From an uncultured Clostridia bacterium (GTDB taxonomy: Bacteria; Bacillota; Clostridia; Peptostreptococcales; Anaerovoracaceae), in the NCBI GenBank assembly GCA_938049335.1, contig CALIYX010000009.1:149360-213359 (forward strand): a stretch of DNA of 64,000 bases, given 5' to 3'. Each line of letters starts with the position of its first letter. Position 1 is the first letter of the stretch. The notes beneath the pieces are model-generated. The model saw only the letters and a list, made by a program, of their open reading frames with translations, ran no database searches and was not told where the DNA came from. The translations under genes and the position numbers were made by a program. Below are positions 25,302 through 34,906 of this stretch, in pieces.

Positions 25302-26537
25302 CTATTCCTCAATTAACTCAATTAATTTATCTGTAAGTCTCTTAAAATCAAACTCCTTAGCTAACATGCTGGCATTATTACACCACATATTATATCTATC
25401 TTCATCGCCGTTAAGCATATCTGCAATCAGCTCTGCCATCTCAAGCGGTCCATCAGAGTTCTTAGCAATTCCGATTTGATTTTTGTTTATTATGCCAAAT
25501 TCATTTTCCTCGCAATCCATTACAATTGGTTTTCCACTTGCAATGTAGTCAAAGAGCTTATTACCACTTATTCCATACTTAGACAGGCCTCCTATATCAC
25601 CGTCCATAAGGTTTAGATCGCTTTTGCTCAAAACGTAAGGAATGCATTCCTTCTCAACTCTTCCCTTAAAAACAATATTAGTAAGTCCTTTTTCCTTAAC
25701 CTTTTCTCTAAGTAGTTCTAGCTGATCACCACCACCGTAAACTATGATTTTGATGTTGCTTGCAATCTTTGATAGATGCTCTGCTATATCTATAAAGTTA
25801 CCGGGCTTATTTGCAGCTCTAAGAGATCCCGTATATAGAACTTTCTTGAAGCTGTCATCATCTAAATCTACATCTTCGAAGCTCTTAGTCATCTTATTCT
25901 CATTGTATACTTCTAGATCTATACCGTTATTTATGAAGTGAATCTTCTCCTTTGAAATATCCTTCTCCCAGCCTCTATCCGAAATATACTTGCCGGCACC
26001 TGGCATCGTGAATATAAGAGTGTCTGCTCTCCTGTATAGCCTTCGTTCCCCTCTATACATAAGCTTTGTTAGTATGTGATTTCTAGGAATAATTTCATAT
26101 TCCACAAGGCTTTCCGGCCAGAGATCCCTTACCTCACAGATGCACTTAACACCTAGTTTTTTAGCAATTTTAATACCAGCAAGCAATGTCAAAGGATGAA
26201 CTGAAGATGCAAAAATCACATCTGGCTTATCATAATTTTTAACCACACGAAATATGCGCCTATAGAACTGGTACATATTCTTTACGCGGCTCTTTCCGTT
26301 GCCTACATAATTAGATGTCTCTATAAGCGTGTACTTGAGGCCGTCTACTTCTTTGTCGCAGTAGCCAGACTCTCCCACATCAAAATTTATATCCGTGTCG
26401 TGCACTGTCGACGCACAAAATATCCTCACGTCATAGCCAGCTCTAATTAAATACTTTGCAAACCAGTAGTGTCTTCCGCCATGATCGAGCATCGTATCAG
26501 TTGCATAATGATTAAAAATCCAAACTTTTTTGTTCAT
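25302..26537 (-). CDS. Glycosyltransferase family 4 (WbuB-like)
   Basis: A 411-residue GT-B enzyme starting M-N-K-K-V-W-I-F-N-H-Y. It has the long N-terminal domain of WbuB/WcaI-type transferases, the C-E-V-R-D-L-W-P-E-S motif typical of that group, a donor domain with V-L-Y-T-G-S-L-R, and G-N-K-L-F-D-Y-I-A-S-G-K-P. I prefer the start at 26537, which abuts the upstream wbpE-like gene; an in-frame ATG at 26570 would overlap it. WbuB-type enzymes often add an N-acetylated 6-deoxy or uronic sugar. Confidence 0.85.
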   Translation of the reverse strand: MNKKVWIFNHYATDTMLDHGGRHYWFAKYLIRAGYDVRIFCASTVHDTDINFDVGESGYCDKEVDGLKYTLIETSNYVGNGKSRVKNMYQFYRRIFRVVKNYDKPDVIFASSVHPLTLLAGIKIAKKLGVKCICEVRDLWPESLVEYEIIPRNHILTKLMYRGERRLYRRADTLIFTMPGAGKYISDRGWEKDISKEKIHFINNGIDLEVYNENKMTKSFEDVDLDDDSFKKVLYTGSLRAANKPGNFIDIAEHLSKIASNIKIIVYGGGDQLELLREKVKEKGLTNIVFKGRVEKECIPYVLSKSDLNLMDGDIGGLSKYGISGNKLFDYIASGKPIVMDCEENEFGIINKNQIGIAKNSDGPLEMAELIADMLNGDEDRYNMWCNNASMLAKEFDFKRLTDKLIELIEE

Positions 26538-26542
26538 AATTT

Positions 26543-27661
26543 CTAGTATGCGCTCTTTACAACATCGCATATTGTCTTTAGCTCATCATCTGTTAGATAT
26601 GGATGCATAGGAAGACTCATAACCGTCTTGCTAAGCTTTTCGCATTCAGGTAGAACTACGCCTTCATTTGCTTCTGCATATGCAGTCGACTTGTGCATTG
26701 GAATAGGATAGTAGACCATGGCTGGAATACCATTGTCATTAAGTGTCTTAATTAGCTTTTCTCTTTCCTCAGTTGACTTTAGTTTAAGTGTAAACTGAGC
26801 CCATGATGAGCCGTAACCTTCAGGTACTACCGGTGTTTCTACTATATCCTTTAGTTCCTTTGTATAGTAATCAGCCACATGATTTCTCTTGACCAGCTCA
26901 TCATCAAAGATATTCAGCTTTTCGATAAGCACTGCTCCCTGAATAGTATCAAGTCTGCTGTTTAGACCAATCTGAATGTTATCATACTTGTCTGATCCCT
27001 GTCCGTGGACATGGATGGACTTCATCTTTGCATAAAGCTCATCTGAGTTTGTGAATATCGCACCACCATCACCGTAGCACCCTAGTGGCTTAGCTGGGAA
27101 GAATGATGTACCTGCAACATCACCGAATGAGCAAGCCTTCTTTTCACCGATAGTTCCACCGAATCCTTGTGCAGCATCCTCTAGGACAAACAAGTTATAC
27201 TTGTCAGCAATTCTTCTTATCTCATTGAAATCAGCAGGAAGTCCAAATAGATCAACGGCAATAATGCCCTTTGGCGCAAGTTTTCCTTCAGCAAGAGTCT
27301 TTTCTATGGTCTCTTCTAGAGCCTTAGGATTAATATTAAATGTATCTCTGCATGAATCTACAAATACTGGTGTTCCTCCAGCAAGGCTTACGCTTTCACC
27401 ACTTGCAAAGAATGTGAATGATGGTACGAAAACCGCATCAGTCTTCTTTACTCCATATGCCATTAGTGGAATTGTCAAAGCATCTGTACCACTTGCGCAA
27501 GCGATTACATGCTTAACTCCAACATATTCTGCAAGTCTTTTCTCAAGCTCTGCAACTTCAGCTCCTCCTATGAAGTGCTTGTGTGCAAGAATCTCCTGAA
27601 TTCTCTCGTTTACCTTTGCCTCTATAACATCGTACTGTCTGTGTAGATCAATAAATTGCAT
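26543..27661 (-). CDS. wbpE: DegT/DnrJ-family UDP-sugar 3-aminotransferase (WbpE-like)
   Basis: A 372-residue PLP aminotransferase. It begins M-Q-F-I-D-L-H-R-Q-Y as WbpE-type enzymes do and has the PLP lysine in S-F-F-P-A-K-P-L-G-C-Y-G-D-G-G. WbpE transfers an amino group to C3 of UDP-2-acetamido-3-keto-glucuronate. The adjacent wbpB-like oxidase, LpxD/WbpD-like acyltransferase and wbpA-like dehydrogenase complete that route. The start at 27661 has a GGAGGGG ribosome site; a longer frame to 27712 overlaps the gap from wbpB. Confidence 0.88.
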   Translation of the reverse strand: MQFIDLHRQYDVIEAKVNERIQEILAHKHFIGGAEVAELEKRLAEYVGVKHVIACASGTDALTIPLMAYGVKKTDAVFVPSFTFFASGESVSLAGGTPVFVDSCRDTFNINPKALEETIEKTLAEGKLAPKGIIAVDLFGLPADFNEIRRIADKYNLFVLEDAAQGFGGTIGEKKACSFGDVAGTSFFPAKPLGCYGDGGAIFTNSDELYAKMKSIHVHGQGSDKYDNIQIGLNSRLDTIQGAVLIEKLNIFDDELVKRNHVADYYTKELKDIVETPVVPEGYGSSWAQFTLKLKSTEEREKLIKTLNDNGIPAMVYYPIPMHKSTAYAEANEGVVLPECEKLSKTVMSLPMHPYLTDDELKTICDVVKSAY

Positions 27662-27715
27662 AACTACATCCCCTCCAATATCTAAATATCTAAATGAAAT
27701 ATTTTTGTTCAAAAA

Positions 27716-28702
27716 CTATATTAGTTGCTTATCTGCTTCTTCTAAAATCTTTAGCATTCTAATTGCTGAGTCTGGACCTGTTACGGACTCATGATTATTC
27801 TCTATGCAGTCTCTGAAGTGGTCAAGACTGTTGAACAGAGCATCACCTTGTTCAAGCGAAGGTATGATACCGTCCCCAATTCTTGTTTTTACAACAAAGT
27901 CTTCGTATTCCATATTCTCAACGATTTTAACATCAAAACCCTTGTCATAAACAATTAACTTGTTCAATGCATCAACATCATCGTATACTATCATCTTCTT
28001 AGTTCCTGCGATGATAATTCTTCTCTCCTTGATTGGAGATAGCCAGCTTGAGCGTAAGTTAGCTAGGAACTTATCGAATTTGATGTTAAGGAATGTTATC
28101 GATTCTCTCTTAGTATAGATTTTCTCTCCCATAGCGCTTACTGCAATAGGCTCTGCTCCATCAGATAGATAATCTATGATAGAAAGATCGTGAACACTTA
28201 AATCCCACATTGAGCTCACATCATTCTTAAGCTGACCAAGATTTATTCTTGAGCAATCGAAATATAGTAAATCTCCAAGATCTCCACCATCAATTATTTC
28301 CTTAATTTTTTTGATCACTGGGTGGTATACCATTATGTGGTCAACATGTATTTTTAGATTCTTTTCCTTTGCAAGGTCCCTCAAAATAACAGCCTGCTCT
28401 ACCGAATCTGTGAAAGGCTTTTCTACATATACATTTTTTCCTGCAAGTAGTGCCTCTTTTGCAAGCTGAAAGTGAGCGCTAGTCTCTACTGCAAGTGCTA
28501 CTGCCTCTAGCTCAGGATCCTCTAGTAGGTCTCTAAAATTCTCTGTGTATGTAACGGACTCAGCATAAGTATTCTTTGCAAGCTCAATTCTCTCAGGCTT
28601 TTTGTCGCAAAGATATTTGAAATCAAAATTCTTATTTCTATAAATATTTCTCGCTACATTCGGTCCCCAGTATCCAAATCCAACTAAACCGATCTTAACC
28701 AT
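27716..28702 (-). CDS. wbpB: Gfo/Idh/MocA oxidoreductase (WbpB-like)
   Basis: A 328-residue NAD-dependent oxidoreductase. It has the N-terminal Rossmann motif G-L-V-G-F-G-Y-W-G-P-N, the E-K-P-F motif near residue 92 with the catalytic Lys, and H-D-L-S-I-I-D-Y. WbpB oxidises C3 of UDP-GlcNAcA to the 3-keto sugar, the substrate of WbpE. Position directly upstream of wbpE supports this. A second family member at 39.3 kb is less similar, so assignment between the two is not certain. Confidence 0.83.
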   Translation of the reverse strand: MVKIGLVGFGYWGPNVARNIYRNKNFDFKYLCDKKPERIELAKNTYAESVTYTENFRDLLEDPELEAVALAVETSAHFQLAKEALLAGKNVYVEKPFTDSVEQAVILRDLAKEKNLKIHVDHIMVYHPVIKKIKEIIDGGDLGDLLYFDCSRINLGQLKNDVSSMWDLSVHDLSIIDYLSDGAEPIAVSAMGEKIYTKRESITFLNIKFDKFLANLRSSWLSPIKERRIIIAGTKKMIVYDDVDALNKLIVYDKGFDVKIVENMEYEDFVVKTRIGDGIIPSLEQGDALFNSLDHFRDCIENNHESVTGPDSAIRMLKILEEADKQLI

Positions 28703-28740
28703 TTCTTACTCCTTGTTGCTAAATTATATCCTTGAATTAA

Positions 28741-29643
28741 TTATTTACTCTTTTTGTGTGCCTTAGCCGGCGTGCCAAATACTGTTAGTCCTGATTCAAC
28801 ATCAGACATAACAACACTATTCATGCCGACTGTAACATTATCTCCTAGCTTAATCTGATTCATAATAACAGACGAAGCTATATATACATTATCACCAGTC
28901 TCAACAGAACCGTACAAATACGTTCCTGAAACAAGTGTATTTTTCTTTCCGAGGATGCAGTTGTGACTCACCTGACAAAGCGCATCTATCGATGTCTCAT
29001 CTCCAATAACGGTATCATCGATGGTTCCTCTAGAAACTGTTGTTCCAGTTCCTATGTAAACGGATTTACCAATCTCAACACCACCATAGTGGCTCAGCAT
29101 TTTTCTGTGTCCATCAGCACCTTCTACATATCCAAGGTCTGCATCACCTATGCAAACGCCTGATTCTATGATGGCGTTTTCTCCAATTTTGACATTTCCC
29201 TTTATGGAAACATTGTTTCCAATAATGCTATTTATGCCAACTTTGATATTTCCATCTAGACTGCAGTTGTGTCCGATTTTTACACCCTCTCCAATCACGC
29301 ATTCGTCTGAAATATAGGTGTTATGTCCTATATTTTTTGACTGGTCTGCTTCATTACTTGTCTCTGCAAAGTACTCAACTAAGGAGAAAAATACTCTCTT
29401 TGAGCTAACGGTGTAAATTATATTTGGACAGCTTATGCTCTCACCAGTTTGCGTAATAACAAGTTTGCATCCGGATATATCCATACCCTTAGGAATTGAT
29501 TCTAATTTTTTTATCCATGTGAAGGTTCCCTGCTTGTAGTTCTTTAGCGATGAAAAACCGTCTATCTCACAGTTTTCATCTCCACTGAACTTGAAGCTTT
29601 CTCCACTTTCTTTTAGATATTCTAGAAGTTCTTTAATCTTCAT
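28741..29643 (-). CDS. LpxD/WbpD-like hexapeptide acyltransferase (copy 3)
   Basis: A 300-residue protein with the same two-domain layout as the pair at 22.7-24.5 kb: an N-terminal domain to about residue 105, then hexapeptide repeats (I-G-E-G-V-K-I-G, I-G-E-N-A-I-I-E) and a V-S-H-N-C-I-L-G segment bearing the likely catalytic His. Because it sits directly after pglC and pglD and before wbpB-wbpE, this copy is the best candidate for the WbpD step, N-acetylation of the 3-amino group of UDP-GlcNAc3NA. That is inference from position. Confidence 0.77.
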   Translation of the reverse strand: MKIKELLEYLKESGESFKFSGDENCEIDGFSSLKNYKQGTFTWIKKLESIPKGMDISGCKLVITQTGESISCPNIIYTVSSKRVFFSLVEYFAETSNEADQSKNIGHNTYISDECVIGEGVKIGHNCSLDGNIKVGINSIIGNNVSIKGNVKIGENAIIESGVCIGDADLGYVEGADGHRKMLSHYGGVEIGKSVYIGTGTTVSRGTIDDTVIGDETSIDALCQVSHNCILGKKNTLVSGTYLYGSVETGDNVYIASSVIMNQIKLGDNVTVGMNSVVMSDVESGLTVFGTPAKAHKKSK

Positions 29644-29652
29644 TTTTCTCTC

Positions 29653-30309
29653 TTATTTCCCGATGTTTAGGTTTTCTCGTATCTCTTTTGCCGGATTACC
29701 ATAAGCCACTATCTTATCTGAAGTATCTTTAGTTATCACAGCACCAGCTCCAATAATGCAATCTGAACCAACGGTTCTTCCGAGTGTTACAATTACTCCA
29801 TCATCAATAAGTGTGTTCGATTTTATTTTGACGCCTCCCGAAAGGACTACACCAGACGCAATATAGACATGATCCTCAATGACATTGTCGTGATTTACCT
29901 GTGAACCTGTATTTACCACAACATTGTCACCTATCGTAGGATTAGGTGTTATCAAGCAGCCACACTCTATTAATATACCTTTGCCAAGCTTAGCACCTGG
30001 TGCAACAACAGCGTTTGGATGTATTATGTTTACAGCCTCCCAGCCCTTTGCCACAAAGTTGTTATATACCTCTCTTCTATACTTCATACTGCCAAATGAG
30101 ATGAAGAATTTATTTGTATTGTATTTTGCTTTTAGAGCATCGAGGTCTTCATATATTTCATCTATATGGACGCCGTTTATGGTCTTACCTCTGTTTTCCG
30201 GATTTCCGTCGATTGCACAAGCAACCTCATATTTATCTTGCTCTCTTAAATTGTAAAGAACAACATTAAAATGCTGTCCTGTTCCAACTAGGATTATCTT
30301 CTCCTTCAT
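29653..30309 (-). CDS. pglD: Sugar O/N-acetyltransferase, NeuD/PglD family
   Basis: A 218-residue protein. An N-terminal Rossmann-like domain (I-I-L-V-G-T-G-Q-H) is followed by a left-handed beta-helix of hexapeptides (I-G-D-N-V-V-V-N) with the H-D-N-V-I-E-D-H-V-Y-I segment holding the catalytic His. PglD acetylates the 4-amino group of UDP-4-amino-4,6-dideoxy-GlcNAc to give UDP-diNAc-bacillosamine. The neighbouring pglC-like transferase and the pglE- and pglF-like genes upstream support that role. Confidence 0.83.
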   Translation of the reverse strand: MKEKIILVGTGQHFNVVLYNLREQDKYEVACAIDGNPENRGKTINGVHIDEIYEDLDALKAKYNTNKFFISFGSMKYRREVYNNFVAKGWEAVNIIHPNAVVAPGAKLGKGILIECGCLITPNPTIGDNVVVNTGSQVNHDNVIEDHVYIASGVVLSGGVKIKSNTLIDDGVIVTLGRTVGSDCIIGAGAVITKDTSDKIVAYGNPAKEIRENLNIGK

Positions 30310-30318
30310 AGCAATCCT

Positions 30319-30945
30319 CTAATTATTTCCTGTAAAATCTTCCATAGTAGCTGCTGAATCTGAGTTTATTCCTTCTCTCTTAAGCACGCAGTATATGGTT
30401 TTAAAAAATATTGATACATCTAGTCCAAATGAAACCTTGTCGACATATTCGATATCCTTGTTGAACTTCTCAGTCCAAGTTATCGCATTTCTTCCTGACA
30501 CCTGTGCAAGTCCTGTAAGCCCTGGTCTTACATCGTGTCTTCTTTTTTGCTCATCACTATATAATGGCAAGTATTTAACTAAGAGAGGCCTCGGCCCAAC
30601 AATGGACATATCGCCCTTTAGTATATTGTAAAGCTCAGGTAGTTCATCTAGGCTTGTTGATCTAAGTTTCTTACCAAAGCTAGTTAGTCTATACTCGTCA
30701 TCAAGCAGATTCCCATTCTCATCCTTGGCATCAGTCATGGTTCTAAACTTATATAGCTTAAACACCTTACCGTTTAGTCCAGGTCTTTCCTGCTTAAAGA
30801 TTACAGGCCCTCCAAGCTTTACTCTTACAAGTATTGCAAGAATTATAAGTAAGGGGCTAAAGATTATTATGCTTAGCGCCGCTATGAGAAAATCCATAAA
30901 CCTCTTTATTAATTTGCAGTACAATCCATTTGATTTTGATTTCAT
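30319..30945 (-). CDS. pglC: Initiating phosphosugar transferase, PglC-like
   Basis: A 208-residue monotopic phosphoglycosyl transferase. It has one N-terminal membrane re-entrant helix (about 15-37), K-F-R-T-M near residue 67, the catalytic S-L-D-E-L-P-E-L with the Asp-Glu dyad, and G-D-M-S-I-V-G-P-R-P. It has no N-terminal polytopic domain, so it is the small PglC form rather than the large WbaP form. It transfers phospho-diNAcBac (or a related sugar) from UDP to undecaprenyl phosphate and so begins each repeat unit. Confidence 0.9.
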   Translation of the reverse strand: MKSKSNGLYCKLIKRFMDFLIAALSIIIFSPLLIILAILVRVKLGGPVIFKQERPGLNGKVFKLYKFRTMTDAKDENGNLLDDEYRLTSFGKKLRSTSLDELPELYNILKGDMSIVGPRPLLVKYLPLYSDEQKRRHDVRPGLTGLAQVSGRNAITWTEKFNKDIEYVDKVSFGLDVSIFFKTIYCVLKREGINSDSAATMEDFTGNN

Positions 30946-30987
30946 TCTTTACCTTAAATTCGTTTCTATTTCTATTTAAATATTCAT

Positions 30988-32043
30988 CTATTTCTTTAGA
31001 AGTTTATTCTTTAGGTACTTCTGCGCGTGCTTGTCATAGAGTTCCTTGCAAAGTATTGAAAGCGCTACACAAAGTACAAAAGAGACTAGCAGCTTACCCT
31101 TATTAGACTCAAATCCAGTGAGCCCACAAACCTTAGCTGAAAGTCTCCACAGGAATACCTGCAATATGAAGAAGTAAAATGTAAGACTTCCTGCATACTT
31201 TATAAGCTTGCTTTTTGTTAGTAAGCGAGGCTTAAACTTAATTGAAATTAGCATAGCCAAAGCTATTAAATAGTAGTACAGAGGTGTAGTTACATATACT
31301 ATTCCCATCTTATAGTGCAGTGTAAAAGCTGTTATCAATCCTGTGATAATCAGATTTACTGCCATCATAAGGGCTGCTTTCTTATTATTCCCTTTATCGT
31401 CCTCAGTAAATGCCATGCAAAGTGCTGCTCCAAATGCCACCTGCATTGCACGAAATACAGGGTTTACATATCCAGGTTGCACCCCAAATATCTGTAGCAT
31501 AACCACTTCCGAGTATACTAGAACAGAGAATATAACTGATGTTACTAGGTATATACACCTTCGGTTCATCTTGAGCAGCTCTTGAACTAGCGGATATATG
31601 AAATATCCTAGAAGCAAAGAACTTATAAACCACGTCGCTCCACTGTGCGATATTCCAAATAGACCGCCGTACATGGATTGCAATCCAAGAAGCTCAACTG
31701 GTGTTGAGTATATCTTCTGCTGAAGCGTGTTCTCTACAAGTACATACGAGAGCATATGCACCAAAATGTAGATCGGGAAAAGCGTTATGAACCTCTTCTT
31801 ATAGAAAGTTCTAAGTTCTCCCGCGTCGAGCAAGTTTCTATTGCTATTGTTATAGTATATGGAAAAACCAGATACGACAAAGAAGCAAACCATTATTGGT
31901 GATGTAGTCGCACATATCAAGCCATCTACTAAGCTACTCCCATATGTACATCCGAACATCGTTATGGAATGCCTCATATATATAAGAACTGCACAGCAGA
32001 TCTTAATTATATCCAGTATCGCTAGATGTTCTCGTTTTTCCAT
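30988..32043 (-). CDS. Acyltransferase 3 family membrane protein
   Basis: A 351-residue protein with about ten membrane helices and the early L-A-I-L-D-I-I-K-I-C-C and M-R-H-S pattern of acyltransferase 3, where Arg-His near residue 25 is catalytic. Such proteins O-acetylate or O-acylate surface glycans from the membrane. In this operon it probably modifies the repeat unit or the finished polymer. The acyl group and acceptor are unknown. Confidence 0.85.
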   Translation of the reverse strand: MEKREHLAILDIIKICCAVLIYMRHSITMFGCTYGSSLVDGLICATTSPIMVCFFVVSGFSIYYNNSNRNLLDAGELRTFYKKRFITLFPIYILVHMLSYVLVENTLQQKIYSTPVELLGLQSMYGGLFGISHSGATWFISSLLLGYFIYPLVQELLKMNRRCIYLVTSVIFSVLVYSEVVMLQIFGVQPGYVNPVFRAMQVAFGAALCMAFTEDDKGNNKKAALMMAVNLIITGLITAFTLHYKMGIVYVTTPLYYYLIALAMLISIKFKPRLLTKSKLIKYAGSLTFYFFILQVFLWRLSAKVCGLTGFESNKGKLLVSFVLCVALSILCKELYDKHAQKYLKNKLLKK

Positions 32044-32096
32044 AAACCTATATCCTTATAAATATATTGAATTATCTCTTTCCCTTACTCTTCGGA

Positions 32097-33419
32097 TTAA
32101 AGAACGTCAATCTTTTCTCTATTCTTAACTTCCTTCATTGCATTCTTAGAATCGAAGATAGCCTGAGCGTTCTTCTCTATCATGTCGTAGTCAACGTTTG
32201 TGTGTGCCGCAGCAACAAATACTATATCGTAGCTAGCAATTGCTTCAGGACTTATATCAGTTAATCCGACATATTCCTTACCGTGCGCTCTGAACTTAGG
32301 AATGTATGGGTCGAAGAAATCAACATCTGCACCTTCGCGCTGCAAGATTTCGATTACATCGATAGCTGGGCTTTCTCTGTAATCATCTATATCAGCCTTG
32401 TATGCTACTCCAAGAACTAGTACCTTTGATCCATTCAAAGCTTTCTTTGCGCGATTCAAAACCTTAGCAGCTCTGTCCACGCAGTACTCTGGCATCTTGT
32501 CGTTTATCATCATTGATGCTTCGATCATAGAAGTGTGGAAGCCGAACTCTCTTGCCTTCCATGTTAGGTAGTATGGATCTAGAGGTATGCAGTGTCCACC
32601 TAGACCTGGTCCTGGATAGAAAGCCTGGAAGCCGTATGGCTTTGTCTTAGCAGCATCAACAACCTCCCAAAGGCTGATATTCATTCTATCGCAAAGGATA
32701 GCAAGCTCATTAACGAGTCCGATATTGATATTTCTGTATGTGTTCTCTAGAATCTTCTCCATCTCAGCTACAGCTGGTGATGAAACCTCGTGAACATCTC
32801 CTACGAGAACTTCGCGATACATCTTTGCTATAACTTCGGTTGCATCCTTGCCAATAGCTCCAACAACCTTAGGAGTATTCTTTGTCTTAAACTGCTTGTT
32901 GCCTGGATCTACTCTCTCAGGTGAAAATCCGAGGTAAAAGTCCTCTCCGCATTTAAGTCCAGAACCTTCTTCTAGGATAGGCTTGATTAGCTCCTCTGTT
33001 GTTCCAGGGTATGTTGTTGATTCTAGAACAACCATTGTGCCTGGCTTTAGGTGCTGGGAAATAGCTATTGTTGAGTCCTTAACATAGCTGATATCTGGCT
33101 GCTGGTGAGAATCAAGTGGTGTTGGAACACAGATAGCGATGAAGTCAACATCCTTAACAAATGAAAAGTCGCTTGTTGCAGAAAGCTGTCCTGCATTTAC
33201 AAGCTCTACTAAGTCGTCATCCACGACATCTCCAATGTAATTGTGTCCTTTATTAACTAGGTCAACCTTCTCCTGCTGTACATCAAAGCCTATTGTCTTA
33301 AAGCCAGCCTTTGCCTTCTCTACTGCAAGTGGAAGACCTACATATCCAAGACCTACAACGCCTACAACTATCTCGTGGTTTTCAATTTTCTTAATAAGGG
33401 TTTCTTTAATATTTTTCAC
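32097..33419 (-). CDS. wbpA: UDP-N-acetyl-D-glucosamine 6-dehydrogenase (WbpA-like)
   Basis: A 440-residue nucleotide-sugar dehydrogenase with V-G-L-G-Y-V-G-L-P at the NAD site, the catalytic G-P-G-L-G-G-H-C-I-P and the C-terminal G-V-A-Y-K-A-D-I-D-D-Y-R-E-S-P motif. It is longer than the WecC homologue and closer to WbpA/TviB types that oxidise UDP-GlcNAc to UDP-GlcNAcA, the first step of the WbpA-B-E-D route. It uses a GTG start with an AGAGG site 7 nt upstream. The 140-nt gap before it holds a weak internal promoter. Confidence 0.88.
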   Translation of the reverse strand: MKNIKETLIKKIENHEIVVGVVGLGYVGLPLAVEKAKAGFKTIGFDVQQEKVDLVNKGHNYIGDVVDDDLVELVNAGQLSATSDFSFVKDVDFIAICVPTPLDSHQQPDISYVKDSTIAISQHLKPGTMVVLESTTYPGTTEELIKPILEEGSGLKCGEDFYLGFSPERVDPGNKQFKTKNTPKVVGAIGKDATEVIAKMYREVLVGDVHEVSSPAVAEMEKILENTYRNINIGLVNELAILCDRMNISLWEVVDAAKTKPYGFQAFYPGPGLGGHCIPLDPYYLTWKAREFGFHTSMIEASMMINDKMPEYCVDRAAKVLNRAKKALNGSKVLVLGVAYKADIDDYRESPAIDVIEILQREGADVDFFDPYIPKFRAHGKEYVGLTDISPEAIASYDIVFVAAAHTNVDYDMIEKNAQAIFDSKNAMKEVKNREKIDVL

Positions 33420-33480
33420 TTCTATACCTCTAAAGAATTACATATAAAATCTTACAAAAGTCTCTAATTTATCACTCTTC

Positions 33481-33509
33481 ATTTTACCTCAAATGCAGTG
33501 TCTGTGCAA
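33481..33509 (-). promoter_or_regulatory. Possible internal promoter before wbpA
   Basis: TTGCAC (33504-33509), 17-nt spacer, TAAAAT (33481-33486), reading leftwards. The -35 match is poor, but it lies in the largest gap inside the locus. Confidence 0.33.
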
Positions 33510-33559
33510 GTTTTTGCAAGCTCTACTAGCCTCTTACAGGCTCTATATTGAGGCTTGTT

Positions 33560-34840
33560 TTATTCGAAACACTTTCTAATCGTTTCGATTATTATATCCT
33601 GCTCCTCCACCGTCATCTTGTTATCGCTCGGCAGACAAAGGCCTCTATGGAATATGTCCATCGATACATCTAAAGGCCTGCCATCTGAGCCCACCGTGCC
33701 ACCTGAGATGTAGGCGTTTGTAGTACATCTTCCGCTTCCCTCTCTCGTAACAAAAGGATTCATACGGAATAATGGTTGCGCATGCATAGCCTTCCAAATT
33801 GGTCGTCCCTCTGCATTTATCTCAACTAGGCGCTCGAGAATTTCTGTAGGGCAGGTCTTTCCTGGCTCACTTATATATAGTGCTTCAGAATCGCTTCTCA
33901 CCTGTTTGCACATCGCAGACTCGTCAATGATTGCGCATGAGAGCCAGTAGTTGGGCTCACTGTTTTTCTCATCAAAAGGATTCATCGAAATCGGAAGGCC
34001 TTTGAAGCCTTCTTTGTATCTTTCGTAGATCGCCTTCTTTTGCTCGATATGCTTATCAAGATACGGCATCTGACCTCTTGCAACTCCTGCAATAACATTG
34101 CTCATTCTGTAGTTATAGCCTACTTCCTCGTGCTGGTACCAAGCTGCTGCCTCTCTTGACTGAGTTGACCATTTCCTAACCTTCTCGGCCGCCTTCTCGT
34201 CGTCTGTAAGTAGCATTCCTCCTGAAGATCCAGTAATTATCTTATTTCCGTTAAAGCTTATCGCATTAAATTGTCCAAATCCACCAGTCTGCTTGCCTTT
34301 ATATGTCGCTCCAAATGACTCAGCAGCATCCTCGACGATTATGGCACCATGCTTATCGCAAATGGCTTTTATCTCGTCTATCTTTGCTGGAGTGCCGTAT
34401 AGGTGTGCTATGACAACAAGCTTTACCTCTGGATATAGCTCAAAGGCCTTCTCAAGTGCAACTGGATCCATATTCCAGGTTTCGTACTCTGAGTCTATGA
34501 AAACGGGCACGCCGCCTTCATAAAGAACAGGATTAACTGTAGCAGAGAAGGTCATATCGGTACAGAAAACCTTATCGCCCGGCTTAACTCCAGCAAGCTT
34601 AACTGCTAGGTGGAGCGCCGATGTTCCCGAAGCAAGAGCAACAGCATCCTTGGTCTCAGCCTTTTCGGCTACAAGACGCTCTAGCTCATTTATGTTTGCC
34701 CCAACCGTGGACATCCAATTTGTTTCGTATGCCTCCCTCATGTAGTCCATCGACTCTTGATAGATTGTAGGCGTTGCTAGCCATACCTTTTTTTCGAACT
34801 TAAATGCGGTTTCTTTTGACATAAGATTTTGCACGGTCAA
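33560..34840 (-). CDS. pglE: DegT/DnrJ-family UDP-sugar 4-aminotransferase (PglE-like)
   Basis: A 426-residue PLP aminotransferase with the lysine in S-F-N-G-N-K-I-I-T-G-S-S-G-G and E-D-A-A-E-S-F-G-A for the PLP-phosphate region. This form matches PglE/LegC-type enzymes that aminate the 4-keto-6-deoxy sugar made by PglF. Together with pglF, pglD and pglC this gives UDP-diNAc-bacillosamine. The start appears to be TTG at 34840, with AAGGAG about 10 nt upstream; an ATG six codons later is the alternative. Confidence 0.85.
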   Translation of the reverse strand: MTVQNLMSKETAFKFEKKVWLATPTIYQESMDYMREAYETNWMSTVGANINELERLVAEKAETKDAVALASGTSALHLAVKLAGVKPGDKVFCTDMTFSATVNPVLYEGGVPVFIDSEYETWNMDPVALEKAFELYPEVKLVVIAHLYGTPAKIDEIKAICDKHGAIIVEDAAESFGATYKGKQTGGFGQFNAISFNGNKIITGSSGGMLLTDDEKAAEKVRKWSTQSREAAAWYQHEEVGYNYRMSNVIAGVARGQMPYLDKHIEQKKAIYERYKEGFKGLPISMNPFDEKNSEPNYWLSCAIIDESAMCKQVRSDSEALYISEPGKTCPTEILERLVEINAEGRPIWKAMHAQPLFRMNPFVTREGSGRCTTNAYISGGTVGSDGRPLDVSMDIFHRGLCLPSDNKMTVEEQDIIIETIRKCFE

Positions 34841-34906
34841 AGACCCTGCTCTCCTTTCGTAAAATCAACTAAATGCTGACATATTTATTGTTTAAGCGCA
34901 AATTGC

